Source: Guyparkeria sp. WRN-7 (GTDB lineage: Bacteria > Pseudomonadota > Gammaproteobacteria > Halothiobacillales > Halothiobacillaceae). From it: DNA of 64,000 bases. The DNA lies in the NCBI RefSeq assembly GCF_001641825.1, contig NZ_LRFH01000017.1:1-64000 (forward strand), written 5' to 3'. Both the position numbers and the translations under genes were made by a program. The notes under the pieces are model-generated. The model ran no database searches. It was not told the origin of the DNA and worked only from the letters and a program-made list of their open reading frames with translations. Positions 17,796 through 28,609 of the stretch are shown here, one piece after another (position 1 is the stretch's first letter; each line of letters starts with the position of its first letter).

Positions 17796-18251
17796 ATGCT
17801 GAAGACACTGCAATCCCTGTTCTTTCCCGACCAACCGGCCACCGAGGAGGCCCTCGAGACCCGGGTCGATGCCGCGGTGGCCATCCTGCTGATGGAGGTG
17901 GCTCGGGCCGACTTCGATGTCGCCGAGGAGGAGCTCGACGTGATTCGTCGCACCCTTGTCGACGATTTCGGCATGGAGGAGGCGGCGGCGGACGAACTGG
18001 TCCACCGGGCCGCCGCGGAGGTGGACGACTCGACTGGATTCTTCCCCTTCGTCCGGCTGCTCAACGAACGCCTTGATCAAACGCAGAAACGCCAGGTGAT
18101 CGAGACACTCTGGCGTGTGGCCTATGCCGATGCCGGCAAGCATCACCTGGAAGAGTCGGTCATCCGCCAGATCGCCGACCTGCTGTACGTGCCGCACAGC
18201 GAGTTCATCCGCGCCCGCGTGCGTGCCGAGGAGGCGAGCGCCTCTTCCTGA
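17796..18251 (+). CDS. TerB-like (DjlA N-terminal-like) protein
   Basis: A 151-residue, strongly acidic, all-helical soluble protein. Segments such as AVAILLMEVARADFDVAEEEL and VIETLWRVAYADAGKHHLEE, each with an acidic residue after Ala-Asp, match the two-fold pattern of the tellurite-resistance TerB/DjlA family, where acidic residues may bind metal. This kind of stand-alone TerB protein is common in proteobacteria and does not by itself imply tellurite resistance. The start at 17796 was chosen because the family homology begins there; the open frame extends upstream without homology. Confidence 0.8.
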   Translation: MLKTLQSLFFPDQPATEEALETRVDAAVAILLMEVARADFDVAEEELDVIRRTLVDDFGMEEAAADELVHRAAAEVDDSTGFFPFVRLLNERLDQTQKRQVIETLWRVAYADAGKHHLEESVIRQIADLLYVPHSEFIRARVRAEEASASS

Positions 18252-18258
18252 CGGGCAC

Positions 18259-18284
18259 AAAAAAGCCCCGCGGAAAGCGGGGCT
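18259..18284 (-). terminator. terminator of the sigma-28-type chemoreceptor gene
   Basis: On the minus strand GCCCCGC-(5)-GCGGGGC is followed by six T, 23 bases after the chemoreceptor stop. It lies just past the TerB-like stop and may also help end that transcript. Confidence 0.85.
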
Positions 18285-18306
18285 CGGTAACAGGCGTAAT
18301 ACGTGA

Positions 18307-20223
18307 TCAGGTGCGGAACTGATCGACCAGTGCCTGAAGCTGGGAGGCCAGTCGGGCCAGTTCCTTGCTGGCCGTGGAGGTCTGCTCGCCACCCTCGGCG
18401 GTCTGAGCCGCCGCCTCGTTGATGTTCGAGACGTTGCGGTTGATCTCCTCGGCCACCTGACCCTGTTCCTCCGCCGCCGAGGCGATCTGGTGGTTCATGT
18501 CGGTGATCGTCTCGATCGCGCGGGTGATGGTGATCAGGGACTGACCGGCCTCGCGGGCCTGATCCGCGGTCTTGCGGGCATGTTCCTGGCTGCTCTGCAT
18601 GGCGCCGACCGCCTGCTTCGAGCCGCCCTGGATGCTCTCGACCATCTCGCGGATCTCCTGGGTGGAGGCCTGCGTCTTGCTCGCCAGCGAGCGTACCTCT
18701 TCGGCGACCACCGCGAAGCCCCGGCCGTGTTCGCCGGCGCGGGCCGCCTCGATGGCCGCGTTGAGTGCCAGCAGGTTGGTCTGCTCGGCGATCTCGCGGA
18801 TCACGTCGACCACGGTGCTGATCTTCTCGCTCGCGGTCTCGAGGTTGCCGATGATCGTGCCGGCTTCCTCGATCTCGTCGGCCAGCGCCGCGACGTGGTC
18901 GATGGTCTGGTCGACCACACGCTGACCGTCCTTGGCCTCCTCGTCGGCGTTCTGCGCCGCATCGGCGGCGCCCGAGGCGTTCTGGGCGATGTCCTGGACC
19001 GTGCTGGTCATCTCGTTCATCGCGGAGGCGACCATTTCGGTCTCCTGGCGCTGTTTCTGGACGCCCTGGTTGGTGTCCGCGGTGATCTGCGACAGCTCCT
19101 CGGCGGAGGCCGACAGCTGGCCGGTCGAGTTGGCCACCTCGTGGATCGAATCACGCATCTTGCCGGCGAAGCGGTTGAAGGCGGCGGAGAGATCGGCGAT
19201 CTCGTCGCGGCCGCTTTCGTCGAGGCGCTGGGTCAGGTCACCGTCACCCTTGGAGATGTCGTCCATGGCCTGGACCGTGTAGCGCAGCGGGCGGGTGATG
19301 CTGCGGGTGATCAGCAGGCCGATCAATGCGGCGATGGCAATGGCCACGGCCATGACCAGGATCACCTTGTTGCGGGCATCGGCAAGCCGGGCGACGTAGT
19401 CGCTTCGATCCAGGGTCACGGCGAGCACGCCGATCGGGTTGCCGGAGAAATCCGCCACGGTATGGGCGTAGGTGACCGTCGGCGTTTCGCCGATGGTGTG
19501 CTCCCAGATCGTGGTCTCGTTCCGAGCTGAGGTCAGCTGTTCCGCGCCGAGTGCGCCCGGCTGTTCGAGGGTCGAGCCGAATGCCTCGAAGGCGCCGTCG
19601 GCGGGCAGATACAGGCCGATGTCGACGCCGTAGTTTTCCTTGAACTTGTCGAAGAACGGCTGGCCGAAGCTCATTCCGAACTCGACGCTACCCTGGTGCT
19701 CGCCCTGATGGCTGATCGGCGAGATGCCGCGCATGCCGAGACCGGCCACGCCGCGTTCCAGGCCGCGGACCCGCTCCTGGCGGTTGTTGGTGGCCAGCAC
19801 CGTCTTGCGGAAACCGGAGAGGTCATCGCCGAACTTGCCGGGCTTGTGGACGCGGAAGAACGACACCGCCGGCGGCAGATGGAAATGGAACTGGCGTGCG
19901 CCGAAGTCGTCCCGCAGCGTCGGGTAGATCGGCTGGGTCATCTCGGCGAGCCGCTCGCGATTGCGTTCGGCCATGGCCTGTCCGACGTCCGGGATCTTGG
20001 CGATGGCCACGCTCATGGCCTCGGCCAGTCGGCCCTCCGCGCGGATCTCCGCCTGGGCGCTTTCGAACAGCCCCTGCAGCTCGCGTTGCTGGGCCTGCTT
20101 GATGGTGGAGGAGAACTCCGTAATCACCAGCGGGATCACCAGTGCGGCGATGAATACGATGACAAGGGCAAACCCGAGGGCAAGCCGGGCACCGATGGAC
20201 AGGTTCTTGAACAGGGCAGGCAT
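18307..20223 (-). CDS. methyl-accepting chemotaxis protein with periplasmic Cache-type sensor
   Basis: A 638-residue transmembrane chemoreceptor. TM1 is at about 14-38 ([18 protein letters not shown]), then a large periplasmic sensor (about 40-310) with [23 protein letters not shown]-like features of double-Cache sensors, TM2 ([18 protein letters not shown]), a HAMP domain, and the cytoplasmic signalling hairpin centred on [20 protein letters not shown]. It should signal through CheA/CheW. There is no C-terminal CheR-tethering pentapeptide; the protein ends in VDQFRT. The start at 20223 removes an unsupported 45-codon extension. A near-consensus sigma-28 promoter lies 63-89 bases upstream, tying its expression to flagellar regulation. 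Confidence 0.92.
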   Translation of the reverse strand: MPALFKNLSIGARLALGFALVIVFIAALVIPLVITEFSSTIKQAQQRELQGLFESAQAEIRAEGRLAEAMSVAIAKIPDVGQAMAERNRERLAEMTQPIYPTLRDDFGARQFHFHLPPAVSFFRVHKPGKFGDDLSGFRKTVLATNNRQERVRGLERGVAGLGMRGISPISHQGEHQGSVEFGMSFGQPFFDKFKENYGVDIGLYLPADGAFEAFGSTLEQPGALGAEQLTSARNETTIWEHTIGETPTVTYAHTVADFSGNPIGVLAVTLDRSDYVARLADARNKVILVMAVAIAIAALIGLLITRSITRPLRYTVQAMDDISKGDGDLTQRLDESGRDEIADLSAAFNRFAGKMRDSIHEVANSTGQLSASAEELSQITADTNQGVQKQRQETEMVASAMNEMTSTVQDIAQNASGAADAAQNADEEAKDGQRVVDQTIDHVAALADEIEEAGTIIGNLETASEKISTVVDVIREIAEQTNLLALNAAIEAARAGEHGRGFAVVAEEVRSLASKTQASTQEIREMVESIQGGSKQAVGAMQSSQEHARKTADQAREAGQSLITITRAIETITDMNHQIASAAEEQGQVAEEINRNVSNINEAAAQTAEGGEQTSTASKELARLASQLQALVDQFRT

Positions 20224-20285
20224 GCGTTCTGTGACTCCGCAATTTTTTGTTTCTGGACAGCAGAAGAATCGCTTTCCGGGTCGGT

Positions 20286-20312
20286 TAATCGGCGGGGACG
20301 ACGAAACCTTTA
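20286..20312 (-). promoter_or_regulatory. sigma-28 (FliA) promoter of the chemoreceptor gene
   Basis: On the minus strand TAAAGGTT, exactly 11 bases, then GCCGATTA. The FliA consensus is TAAAGTTT-N11-GCCGATAA, so 14 of 16 positions match with exact spacing. It lies upstream of the chemoreceptor start in the correct orientation. Confidence 0.85.
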
Positions 20313-20507
20313 ACCCAAGTAGTTTGGTCGGGTAATGATTCGTCGACGACCGAATCACGCGGCGGACCGCTGCACCGGAAGGGTGCGCAGACTACCGGAA
20401 TGAATACGCCAGTGCTAAATCTTCGCCACGCAGGTTGATCGTGCGAGCTCCAACGCCTTGCCGGCTGGCTTGTCGAGGCGATCAGAGCAGGGGAGAGCGA
20501 CATACGC

Positions 20508-20749
20508 ATGGGCGCGTGTCATTGGGTTGGCAGTGGCGCTAGCCGGCGTGAGCGGCTGTGCCCACCGCTGGATACGGGTATGGCTGCCGTATCCAGCGGG
20601 CGGTGCCGTTCCCGAAGGCGGGCATTCCCTCCCGGGCGAATGTCGCATCTGGTACCCGGATCGTCCGGCAGGTCAGCAGCTGCCGCCGAGGCCCTGTGAC
20701 GGGCCCCGTCGCCATGTTGCTGTCAGGAACCGAACTGATCCGCGGTTGA
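20508..20749 (+). pseudogene. frameshifted small proline-rich lipoprotein gene
   Basis: The ATG at 20508 is out of frame by one base with a perfect lipoprotein signal. Ignoring one G in the GGG after the ATG gives MARVIGLAVALAGVSGC with a VSGC lipobox. The frame continues with GECRIWYPDRPAGQQLPP, the recurring motif of a small family of proteobacterial lipoproteins. Near 20722 a second one-base excess shifts out of frame the expected ending, which in the other frame reads SGTELIRG and then stop. Removing both bases leaves an 80-codon frame (79 residues). As it stands the gene is broken twice, unless it starts at a TTG (20458 or 20470) and uses a different C-terminus. Real decay or assembly error are both possible. 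Confidence 0.55.
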
Positions 20750-20847
20750 ATCGTGTGCGGGAGTCCCCGCGTCACCCATCGTCGGACCGATGTGGTTGGG
20801 CGAGCGTGCCTGCCGGTTGCCGTAATGGCGACGAGGTAGCGGCCGGT

Positions 20848-22731
20848 TCAGTCGCTTTCCAGTTCCATCCAGCGCTCGAGCGCCTGCTCGAGCTCCTGTT
20901 CGAGTTCCGTCACGCGAGCGAGTGAGCGTTCGATCTCGGCCGGTTCCCCCTGGTAGAAGCTCGGATCGTTGATCACGTCCTGCAACTCGGCCTGTTCGGC
21001 CTCCAGTGCCTCGATCCTGGTGGGAAGGCTGTCGAGTTCGCGCTGGTCCTTGTAGGACAGCTTCTTCTTGCTTTCCCTTTTGGGTTTGCCGGCCGTGGGC
21101 TTGGCCGTGTCCGGTTTCGCGGCCGGGACCTTGGCTGGGGAGGTCTGGTCCGCCTGGTCCAGGTAGTCCTGATAGCCGCCGACGACATCCTCGATCTCGC
21201 CGTCGCCCTTGAACACCAGCAGGCTGGTGACGACGTTGTCGAGAAATGCCCGGTCGTGGCTGACCAGCAGCAGGGTGCCCTTGTAGTCAGCCAGTGCCTG
21301 CTCGAGTACTTCCAGGGTCTCGAGGTCAAGATCGTTGGTGGGTTCGTCGAGCACCAGCAGGTTGGCGGGCTTCGCGAACAGCTTGGCCAGCAGCAGGCGG
21401 TTGCGCTCGCCGCCCGAGAGCGACTCGACCCGGGTGCGGGCCCGGTCCGGGGTGAACAGGAATTGCTGCAGGTAGCCGATGCCGTGGACGTTGCTTTCGC
21501 CCACCTGCAGCCGGTCGCCGCCGTCACACAGATTCTCGATGGCCGTCCAGTCGTCACGTAGTTGAGCGCGGTGCTGGTCGAAGTAGGCCACCTCGAGCTG
21601 CGAGCCGCGCTTGATCTTCCCGTCGGTCGGCTCGATCTGGCCGAGAATCAGCTTGATCAGGGTCGACTTGCCGGCGCCGTTGGGGCCGACCAGCCCGACA
21701 CGGTCGCCGCGCAGGATGGTGGTAGTGAGGTCACGAATGACGGTCTTGTCACCGAAGGACACGCTGGCGTGCTGCATCTCGGCGATGATCTTGCCGGAGG
21801 TCTTGCCCGAGCTTGCCGAGAGTTCGACCTTGCCGGCCTTTTCCCGGCGCGCGGCACGCTCGGCACGCAGGCGCTCGAGATTGCGCACCCGGCCTTCGTT
21901 GCGGGTGCGGCGGGCCTTGATGCCCTGGCGGATCCAGACCTCTTCCTGTGCCAGCGTCTTGTCGAAGCGGGCGTTTTCCTGCGCCTCGGCGTTGTCGCGC
22001 TCCTCGCGTCGCCGCAGGTAGTTGTCGTAGTCCCCCGGCCAGAGGGTGAGATGCCCGCGGTCGAGCTCGACGATGCCGGTCGCCAGCCGTTGCAGGAAGG
22101 CGCGGTCGTGGGTGATGAACACCACCGCGCCGTTGAAGCGGCGCACTAGGTCCTCGAGCCACTCGATCCCGGCGATGTCGAGGTGGTTGGTCGGCTCGTC
22201 GAGCAGTAGCAGCTCCGGTTCGATCACCAGCGCCTGGCCGAGCAGCACGCGGCGGCGTTCGCCCCCGGAGAGCCCGCGGACCGGCACGTCCGGATCGAGG
22301 CCGAGACGGGTGACTACCTCGTCGATCTTCTGCCCGGCCAGCCAGCCATTGCGCACCTCGAGTTCCTGTTGCAACTGGGACAGGCGTTCGAGGGCCGCGT
22401 CGGAGTCGGCGTTCTGTGCCAGCCGGTGGTATTCGGTCAGCACGTCGTGCAGGTCACCGAGGCCCTCGGCAATGACCGAGTAGACCGTCTCGTCGGTATC
22501 GAGATGCGGGTCCTGGGGGAGGTAGGCGACCTTCGCACCCGGCTCCAGGCGAATCTGGCCGTCGTCGGCACGCTGAATGCCGGCGAGCATCTTGAGGAAG
22601 GTGGACTTGCCTTCGCCGTTGCGACCGATGAGGGCGAACTTGTCGCCGCGCTCGACGGTCAGGTTGACGTGATCGAGCAGGGCACGTTCACCGAGCGAGA
22701 ATTGCAGGTTGTCTACTGTCAGCAGGGGCAT
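20848..22731 (-). CDS. uup: ABC-F family ATPase Uup
   Basis: A 627-residue cytosolic protein with two ABC domains and no membrane segment. Walker A sites GRNGEGKST and GPNGAGKST, signature LSGGERRR and LSGGERNR, and Walker B LLLLDEPTNHLD and LLVLDEPTNDLD are intact. The C-terminal coiled coil (about 555-627, with LPTRIEALEAEQAELQ) is specific to Uup. ABC-F proteins act on the ribosome; Uup also affects excision of transposons and recombination intermediates. It is the last gene of the same-strand run guaB-guaA-tadA-uup, 25 bases after tadA. Confidence 0.93.
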   Translation of the reverse strand: MPLLTVDNLQFSLGERALLDHVNLTVERGDKFALIGRNGEGKSTFLKMLAGIQRADDGQIRLEPGAKVAYLPQDPHLDTDETVYSVIAEGLGDLHDVLTEYHRLAQNADSDAALERLSQLQQELEVRNGWLAGQKIDEVVTRLGLDPDVPVRGLSGGERRRVLLGQALVIEPELLLLDEPTNHLDIAGIEWLEDLVRRFNGAVVFITHDRAFLQRLATGIVELDRGHLTLWPGDYDNYLRRREERDNAEAQENARFDKTLAQEEVWIRQGIKARRTRNEGRVRNLERLRAERAARREKAGKVELSASSGKTSGKIIAEMQHASVSFGDKTVIRDLTTTILRGDRVGLVGPNGAGKSTLIKLILGQIEPTDGKIKRGSQLEVAYFDQHRAQLRDDWTAIENLCDGGDRLQVGESNVHGIGYLQQFLFTPDRARTRVESLSGGERNRLLLAKLFAKPANLLVLDEPTNDLDLETLEVLEQALADYKGTLLLVSHDRAFLDNVVTSLLVFKGDGEIEDVVGGYQDYLDQADQTSPAKVPAAKPDTAKPTAGKPKRESKKKLSYKDQRELDSLPTRIEALEAEQAELQDVINDPSFYQGEPAEIERSLARVTELEQELEQALERWMELESD

Positions 22732-22756
22732 GAATGATCCGGTGAAAGGCGGGCGC

Positions 22757-23212
22757 TCAGCGCCGCGCCTGGAAGAATTGGGTCAAAAGATCGGCCGCCT
22801 CGGTCTCGCAGGGGCCGGTGTCGATAATGGGGCGGAAGTGATGCCAGTCGGCCCGGTTGAGATCGATGGCACTGCCGCAGGCGCCGGCGCGCGGGTCCGG
22901 GGCGGCGTACACGATCCTCGCGATACGCGCATGCGAGGCGGCGGCCAGGCACATCGGGCAGGGCTCGAGCGTGACGTAGAGCGTGCAGTCGTCCAGCCGG
23001 TAGTTGCCGAGGGTCTGGCCAGCCTCGCGCATGGCGAGGATCTCGGCGTGCGCGCTCGGGTCGTGCAGGCCGACCGGGCGATTGTGGCCGTAACCGATGA
23101 TGTTGTCGTTTGCATCCACCACCACGGCGCCGACCGGTACCTCGCCGAGCATGATCGAGCGCCTGGCCAGCGCCAGACACTCCCGCATGTGTTGTCGGTC
23201 GCGTCCGCTCAT
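22757..23212 (-). CDS. tadA: tRNA-specific adenosine deaminase TadA
   Basis: A 151-residue deaminase that converts A34 to inosine in tRNA-Arg(ACG), an essential wobble modification. Zinc and catalytic motifs are DPSAHAEILAM (His and proton-shuttling Glu) and TLEPCPMCLAA (two Cys ligands). The size and the C-terminal FFQARR fit TadA. It lies 25 bases downstream of guaA on the same strand, a common neighbourhood in gammaproteobacteria, and is followed 25 bases later by uup. Confidence 0.94.
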   Translation of the reverse strand: MSGRDRQHMRECLALARRSIMLGEVPVGAVVVDANDNIIGYGHNRPVGLHDPSAHAEILAMREAGQTLGNYRLDDCTLYVTLEPCPMCLAAASHARIARIVYAAPDPRAGACGSAIDLNRADWHHFRPIIDTGPCETEAADLLTQFFQARR

Positions 23213-23237
23213 CGTCTGCCGTGTCGACGGGCAGGGC

Positions 23238-24839
23238 TTATTCCCACTCGATCGTGCCGGGCGGCTTGCCGGTGACGTCGTAGACCACCCGCGAGATGCC
23301 GCGGACCTCGTTGACGATGCGCAGCGAGACCTTTTCCAGGAACTCGTATGGCAGGCGGGCCCAGCGGGCCGTCATGAAGTCGATGGTCTCGACGGCGCGC
23401 AGCGCGACCACGTAGTCGTAGCGGCGACCGTCGCCCATCACGCCCACCGAGCGCACCGGCAGGAACACGGCAAACGCCTGCGAGACCTGGTCGTAGAGGC
23501 CGGCCTCGCGCAGTTCGTGGATGAAGATCGCATCCGCGCGACGCAGCAGGTCGGCGTACTCGCCCTTGACCTCGCCGAGGATGCGTACGCCCAGCCCCGG
23601 TCCGGGGAACGGGTGGCGCATGATCATCTCGCTGGGCAGGCCCAGCTCGAGGCCGATCTCGCGCACCTCGTCCTTGAACAGCTCGCGCAGCGGTTCGACC
23701 AGGCCGAGCTTCATGTGCTCGGGCAGGCCGCCGACATTGTGGTGCGACTTGATCACGTGCGCCTTGCCGGTCTTGGACCCGGCCGACTCGATCACGTCGG
23801 GGTAGATGGTGCCCTGGGCGAGCCACTGGGCGTTCTCGCGCTTGCCGGCCTCCTCGTCGAAGATGTCGATGAAGGTGTTGCCGATGATCTTGCGCTTGAT
23901 CTCCGGGTCCGGCTCACCGGCCAGCCTTGAGAGGAACTGCTCCTCGGCATCCACGCGAATGACGCGCACGCCCAGGTGCTCGGCGAAGGTGCGCATTACC
24001 TGGTCGCCTTCGCCCTGACGCAACAGGCCGTTGTCGACGAAGATGCAGGTCAGCTGGTCGCCGATGGCGCGGTGGAGCAGGGCGGCGACCACCGACGAGT
24101 CCACCCCGCCGGACAGGCCCAGGATGACTTCCTCGTCACCGACCTTCTCGCGCACCTGCTCGATCATGGTGTCGATGATGGCCTCCGAGCGCCACAGCCC
24201 CTGAGTGCCGCAGACCTCGCGTACGAAGCGCTCGATGATGCGTGCCCCCTGGCGGGTATGGGTGACCTCGGGGTGGAACTGCACGCCGTAGAAGTGGCGC
24301 GACTCGTCGGCCATGCCGGCGATCGGCGCGTTGTCGGAGGAGGCCATCAGCTTGAAGCCCTCCGGCAGGTCGACGACGTGGTCGCCGTGGCTCATCCAGA
24401 CGTCGAGCATGCCGAAGCCTTCCTCGGTGACCTCGTCCTCGATGTCTTTGAGCAGCGCGGTGTGGCCGCGGGCGCGCACCTTGGCGAAGCCGAATTCCTG
24501 ATGACTGGCATTCTCGACGGTGCCGCCGAGCTGGGCGGCCATGGTCTGCATGCCGTAGCAGATGCCGAGCACCGGCACATTGAGGGTGAACACCATCTCG
24601 GGGGCCGAGGGAGCGTTCTGCGGGTCGATGACCGACTCGGGACCGCCGGAGAGGATGATGCCGGTGGGAGCGAATTCGCGCACGAAGGCGTTGTCGACAT
24701 CCCAGGAATGGATCTCGCAGTAGACGCGTGACTCACGCACCCGGCGGGCGATGAGCTGGGTGTACTGCGAGCCGAAGTCGAGGATCAGGATGCGCTCGGC
24801 GTGAATGTCCTGGTGCGGGATGGTCGAGGAATCGGTCAT
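23238..24839 (-). CDS. guaA: GMP synthase (glutamine-hydrolysing)
   Basis: A 533-residue bifunctional enzyme making GMP from XMP, ATP and glutamine. The class I amidotransferase domain (about 15-200) has the nucleophile in LGICYGMQ and His-Glu in FHPEVTHT. The ATP-pyrophosphatase domain has [15 protein letters not shown], and the C-terminal dimerisation domain ends in KPPGTIEWE, the canonical GuaA ending. The ATG at 24839 gives a normal N-terminus; a TTG at 24860, with GAGG seven bases upstream, would add seven residues and may be the real start because the ATG has no clear ribosome site. It is downstream of guaB. Confidence 0.96.
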   Translation of the reverse strand: MTDSSTIPHQDIHAERILILDFGSQYTQLIARRVRESRVYCEIHSWDVDNAFVREFAPTGIILSGGPESVIDPQNAPSAPEMVFTLNVPVLGICYGMQTMAAQLGGTVENASHQEFGFAKVRARGHTALLKDIEDEVTEEGFGMLDVWMSHGDHVVDLPEGFKLMASSDNAPIAGMADESRHFYGVQFHPEVTHTRQGARIIERFVREVCGTQGLWRSEAIIDTMIEQVREKVGDEEVILGLSGGVDSSVVAALLHRAIGDQLTCIFVDNGLLRQGEGDQVMRTFAEHLGVRVIRVDAEEQFLSRLAGEPDPEIKRKIIGNTFIDIFDEEAGKRENAQWLAQGTIYPDVIESAGSKTGKAHVIKSHHNVGGLPEHMKLGLVEPLRELFKDEVREIGLELGLPSEMIMRHPFPGPGLGVRILGEVKGEYADLLRRADAIFIHELREAGLYDQVSQAFAVFLPVRSVGVMGDGRRYDYVVALRAVETIDFMTARWARLPYEFLEKVSLRIVNEVRGISRVVYDVTGKPPGTIEWE

Positions 24840-24888
24840 CGTGAAATCCGTATTGTTCAAGCAAGGGCCTCATGACCCTTTAACAAGT

Positions 24889-24913
24889 CGACCCGGCAGG
24901 CAAGGCCGGGTCG
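24889..24913 (-). other. hairpin between guaB and guaA
   Basis: CGACCCGGC and GCCGGGTCG form a perfect nine-base-pair stem with a seven-base loop. No good T-run follows on the minus strand, so it looks more like a processing or attenuating element between guaB and guaA than a full terminator. Confidence 0.45.
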
Positions 24914-24951
24914 ATAGGCTGGTCGGCTCCCCGCTGGGCGCGGGGCGCGAA

Positions 24952-26476
<1,525 letters not shown>

Positions 26477-26619
26477 TGTCCACATGGACCCGCCAACGGT
26501 GATGGTCGGTGCGTGAAGCGTATTCCGGACGCGGGTTGGCGGGGTGTTGGCATCCCGTTCTTGATTGCGCTAAAGTCGAACCCGCTACCAGAGCAAACCA
26601 CCTAGGAGGCAGATAAACA

Positions 26620-26958
26620 ATGATTAAAGCCAAGCACCTGATCGCCATGGGCGCCGGCGCGGCACTGTTCGCGACCACCGGCATCGCAAGCGCAGCCAGC
26701 ATGGAAGAGTACAAAGAAGCTCGTTCCGCGGCGATCGAAGCGGCTGAGTCGGTCGAGAGCATGGGCGAAGGCGCGTTCGCCATGAGCCCGACTGGTTCCA
26801 AGTGGAAGAAGTCCCTGATGCACGGCGCTGACAAGATGGCCGACAAGGGCAACTACGAGGAAGCCATTGCCGAAGCCAAGCGCATCGAGATGCTGCAGGG
26901 CCTCGCCGAGAAGCAGTACAAGAGCCAGCCGAACCCGGGTCCGTACAAGGCCTGGTAA
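26620..26958 (+). CDS. SoxXA-binding-like (SoxK-type) small periplasmic protein
   Basis: A 112-residue exported protein with signal peptide KAKHLIAMGAGAALFATTGI cut near ASA. The mature part is helical, with EEYKEARSAAIEAAESV, a K-rich turn (SKWKKSLMHGADKMADKGNY) and EEAIAEAKRIEMLQGLAEKQY. This arrangement is like small SoxXA-binding (SoxK) proteins, which associate with the SoxXA cytochrome that attaches thiosulfate to SoxYZ. The match is from memory of the family pattern and is not certain. AGGAGG lies ten bases before the ATG. It is a solitary gene with its own terminator; no other sox gene is in the window. Confidence 0.6.
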   Translation: MIKAKHLIAMGAGAALFATTGIASAASMEEYKEARSAAIEAAESVESMGEGAFAMSPTGSKWKKSLMHGADKMADKGNYEEAIAEAKRIEMLQGLAEKQYKSQPNPGPYKAW

Positions 26959-27000
26959 GGCATTGACCGGCCCACCGGCCGGAAACAGCATGAACATACC

Positions 27001-27029
27001 GGCCGCGGACGTGAGTTCGCGGCCTTTTT
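27001..27029 (+). terminator. terminator of the SoxK-like gene
   Basis: GGCCGCG-(10)-CGCGGCC followed by five T, about 45 bases past the stop and upstream of xseA. Confidence 0.85.
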
Positions 27030-27084
27030 CGTGTCGGCCCGCTCGTTCCCGGTGCGATCGGGCGGGTAATCACGCAGGTAAGCG

Positions 27085-28593
27085 ATGACATTATCCAGTG
27101 GACAGACCGCGCTCTCGGTCACGCAAATCAACAAGCAGGCCGGTGATCTCCTTGGGCAGGTGTTCGGCACGGTAGAAGTGATCGGCGAGGTAAGCGAGCA
27201 CAAGCGTGCCGCCTCCGGCCACCACTATTTCGCGCTCAAGGACGACCAGTCCCAGTTGCGTTGCGCCTTCTTCCGCGGCAATGCCATGCGCTGCCGCTAC
27301 CCCCTGCGCGAGGGGGAGGAGATCGTGGTGACCGGTCGACTCGGCATCTACGCAGCGCGCGGGGCGTATCAACTGATCGTCCAGTCGATCGCCCCCGCGG
27401 GCGAGGGGCGTCTGGCCGCGGAATTCGAGCGACTCAAACAGCGCCTGCTTGCCGAGGGGTTGTTCGACAGCGAGCAAAAGCGGCCCACGCCGGTGCTGCC
27501 ACGCCATATCGCGGTGATCTCCTCGGATACCGGGGCGGCAATCCACGACGTGCGCGTCACGCTCGCACGTCGTTTGCCGCTGGCCCGGGTGACGCTGTTC
27601 CCGGTCCGGGTGCAGGGCGCGGAGTCCGCTGCCGAGCTCCGCCAGGCGGTGTCCCAACTCGGCGAGGGTGACTTCGACGTCGCGCTGGTCGTGCGGGGTG
27701 GTGGCTCCCTGTCGGACCTGTGGTCCTTCAACGACGAGGCGCTGGTGCGTGCCCTGCGGGCGTGTCCGGTGCCGGTGATCAGTGGCGTCGGGCACGAGAC
27801 CGACACCACGCTGTGCGACCTGGCCGCCGACCGGCGTGCCGCCACGCCCACCGGGGCGGCCGAGCTGGCAACGCCGATCACCGCGGTCGAGCTGCGTCGC
27901 CAGCTGGTCGAGCGGGTCGGCCGGGTTGCGGCGTCGTGGCAGGCACGGCTGCAGAACGAGGCCCAGCGCGGCGACTGGCTGGCGCGGCGTCTCGAACGGG
28001 CCGGCCCTGTCGAGCGGTTGCGACTGGGTCGTCTGCAACTGGCCGGCCTGGAGGCCCCCCTGCGGCGCTCACTGGAGCGACGAGTCGCCAACGGCCGGCA
28101 GCGTTTGCAGACCATCCGGGGCGTGCTCGAGCGGCGTCACCCGCGGCAACGGCTTGCCGCTCTGCGAATGCATCTGGACGAGCCAAGGCGCCAGCTGACC
28201 CAATCGCTGCGTGCCAAGCTGGCCGGGGAGCACGACCGCGTCGTGACGGTCTCCCGGCGACTGCTGATCGCACGTGAGCGGATGTTGCCGCGCTGGTCGG
28301 CCCGCCTGGAGTCGACGCGGCTGGATCGCCAGATCCTTTCGCGACGACTGCAGGATCAGCGCGTGCGACTTGAGGGGCTGTCTCGCCAGCTCGAGGCACT
28401 GGGGCCGGTCCAGGTGCAACGACGTGGCTATGCGCTGGTACAGACGCGCGACGAGCCGGCGGCCTTGATCAAGCGGGCCGCCGAGGTCGAATCCCGCGGT
28501 CGGGAAGCAGGACACCTGCCGTTGACGCTGCGCTTCATCGATGGCGACGTGCCGGTGCAGTGGCGCGCGGACGCGGCCGGCGAGCGAGACTGA
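27085..28593 (+). CDS. xseA: exodeoxyribonuclease VII large subunit
   Basis: A 502-residue XseA. The N-terminal OB-fold (about 12-105; GEVSEHKRAASGHHYFALKD) binds single-stranded DNA. The catalytic core has AVISSDTGAAIHDV, VVRGGGSLSDLWSFNDE and GVGHETDTTLCDLAADRRA, and a long coiled coil with many Arg follows. The enzyme, with the XseB small subunit, degrades single-stranded DNA from both ends in mismatch repair. xseB is not in the window. The stop lies 16 bases from the convergent end of the GGDEF-EAL gene, with no visible terminator between them. Confidence 0.95.
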   Translation: MTLSSGQTALSVTQINKQAGDLLGQVFGTVEVIGEVSEHKRAASGHHYFALKDDQSQLRCAFFRGNAMRCRYPLREGEEIVVTGRLGIYAARGAYQLIVQSIAPAGEGRLAAEFERLKQRLLAEGLFDSEQKRPTPVLPRHIAVISSDTGAAIHDVRVTLARRLPLARVTLFPVRVQGAESAAELRQAVSQLGEGDFDVALVVRGGGSLSDLWSFNDEALVRALRACPVPVISGVGHETDTTLCDLAADRRAATPTGAAELATPITAVELRRQLVERVGRVAASWQARLQNEAQRGDWLARRLERAGPVERLRLGRLQLAGLEAPLRRSLERRVANGRQRLQTIRGVLERRHPRQRLAALRMHLDEPRRQLTQSLRAKLAGEHDRVVTVSRRLLIARERMLPRWSARLESTRLDRQILSRRLQDQRVRLEGLSRQLEALGPVQVQRRGYALVQTRDEPAALIKRAAEVESRGREAGHLPLTLRFIDGDVPVQWRADAAGERD

Positions 28594-28609
28594 TCGCGGG
28601 CTCCCCCGC

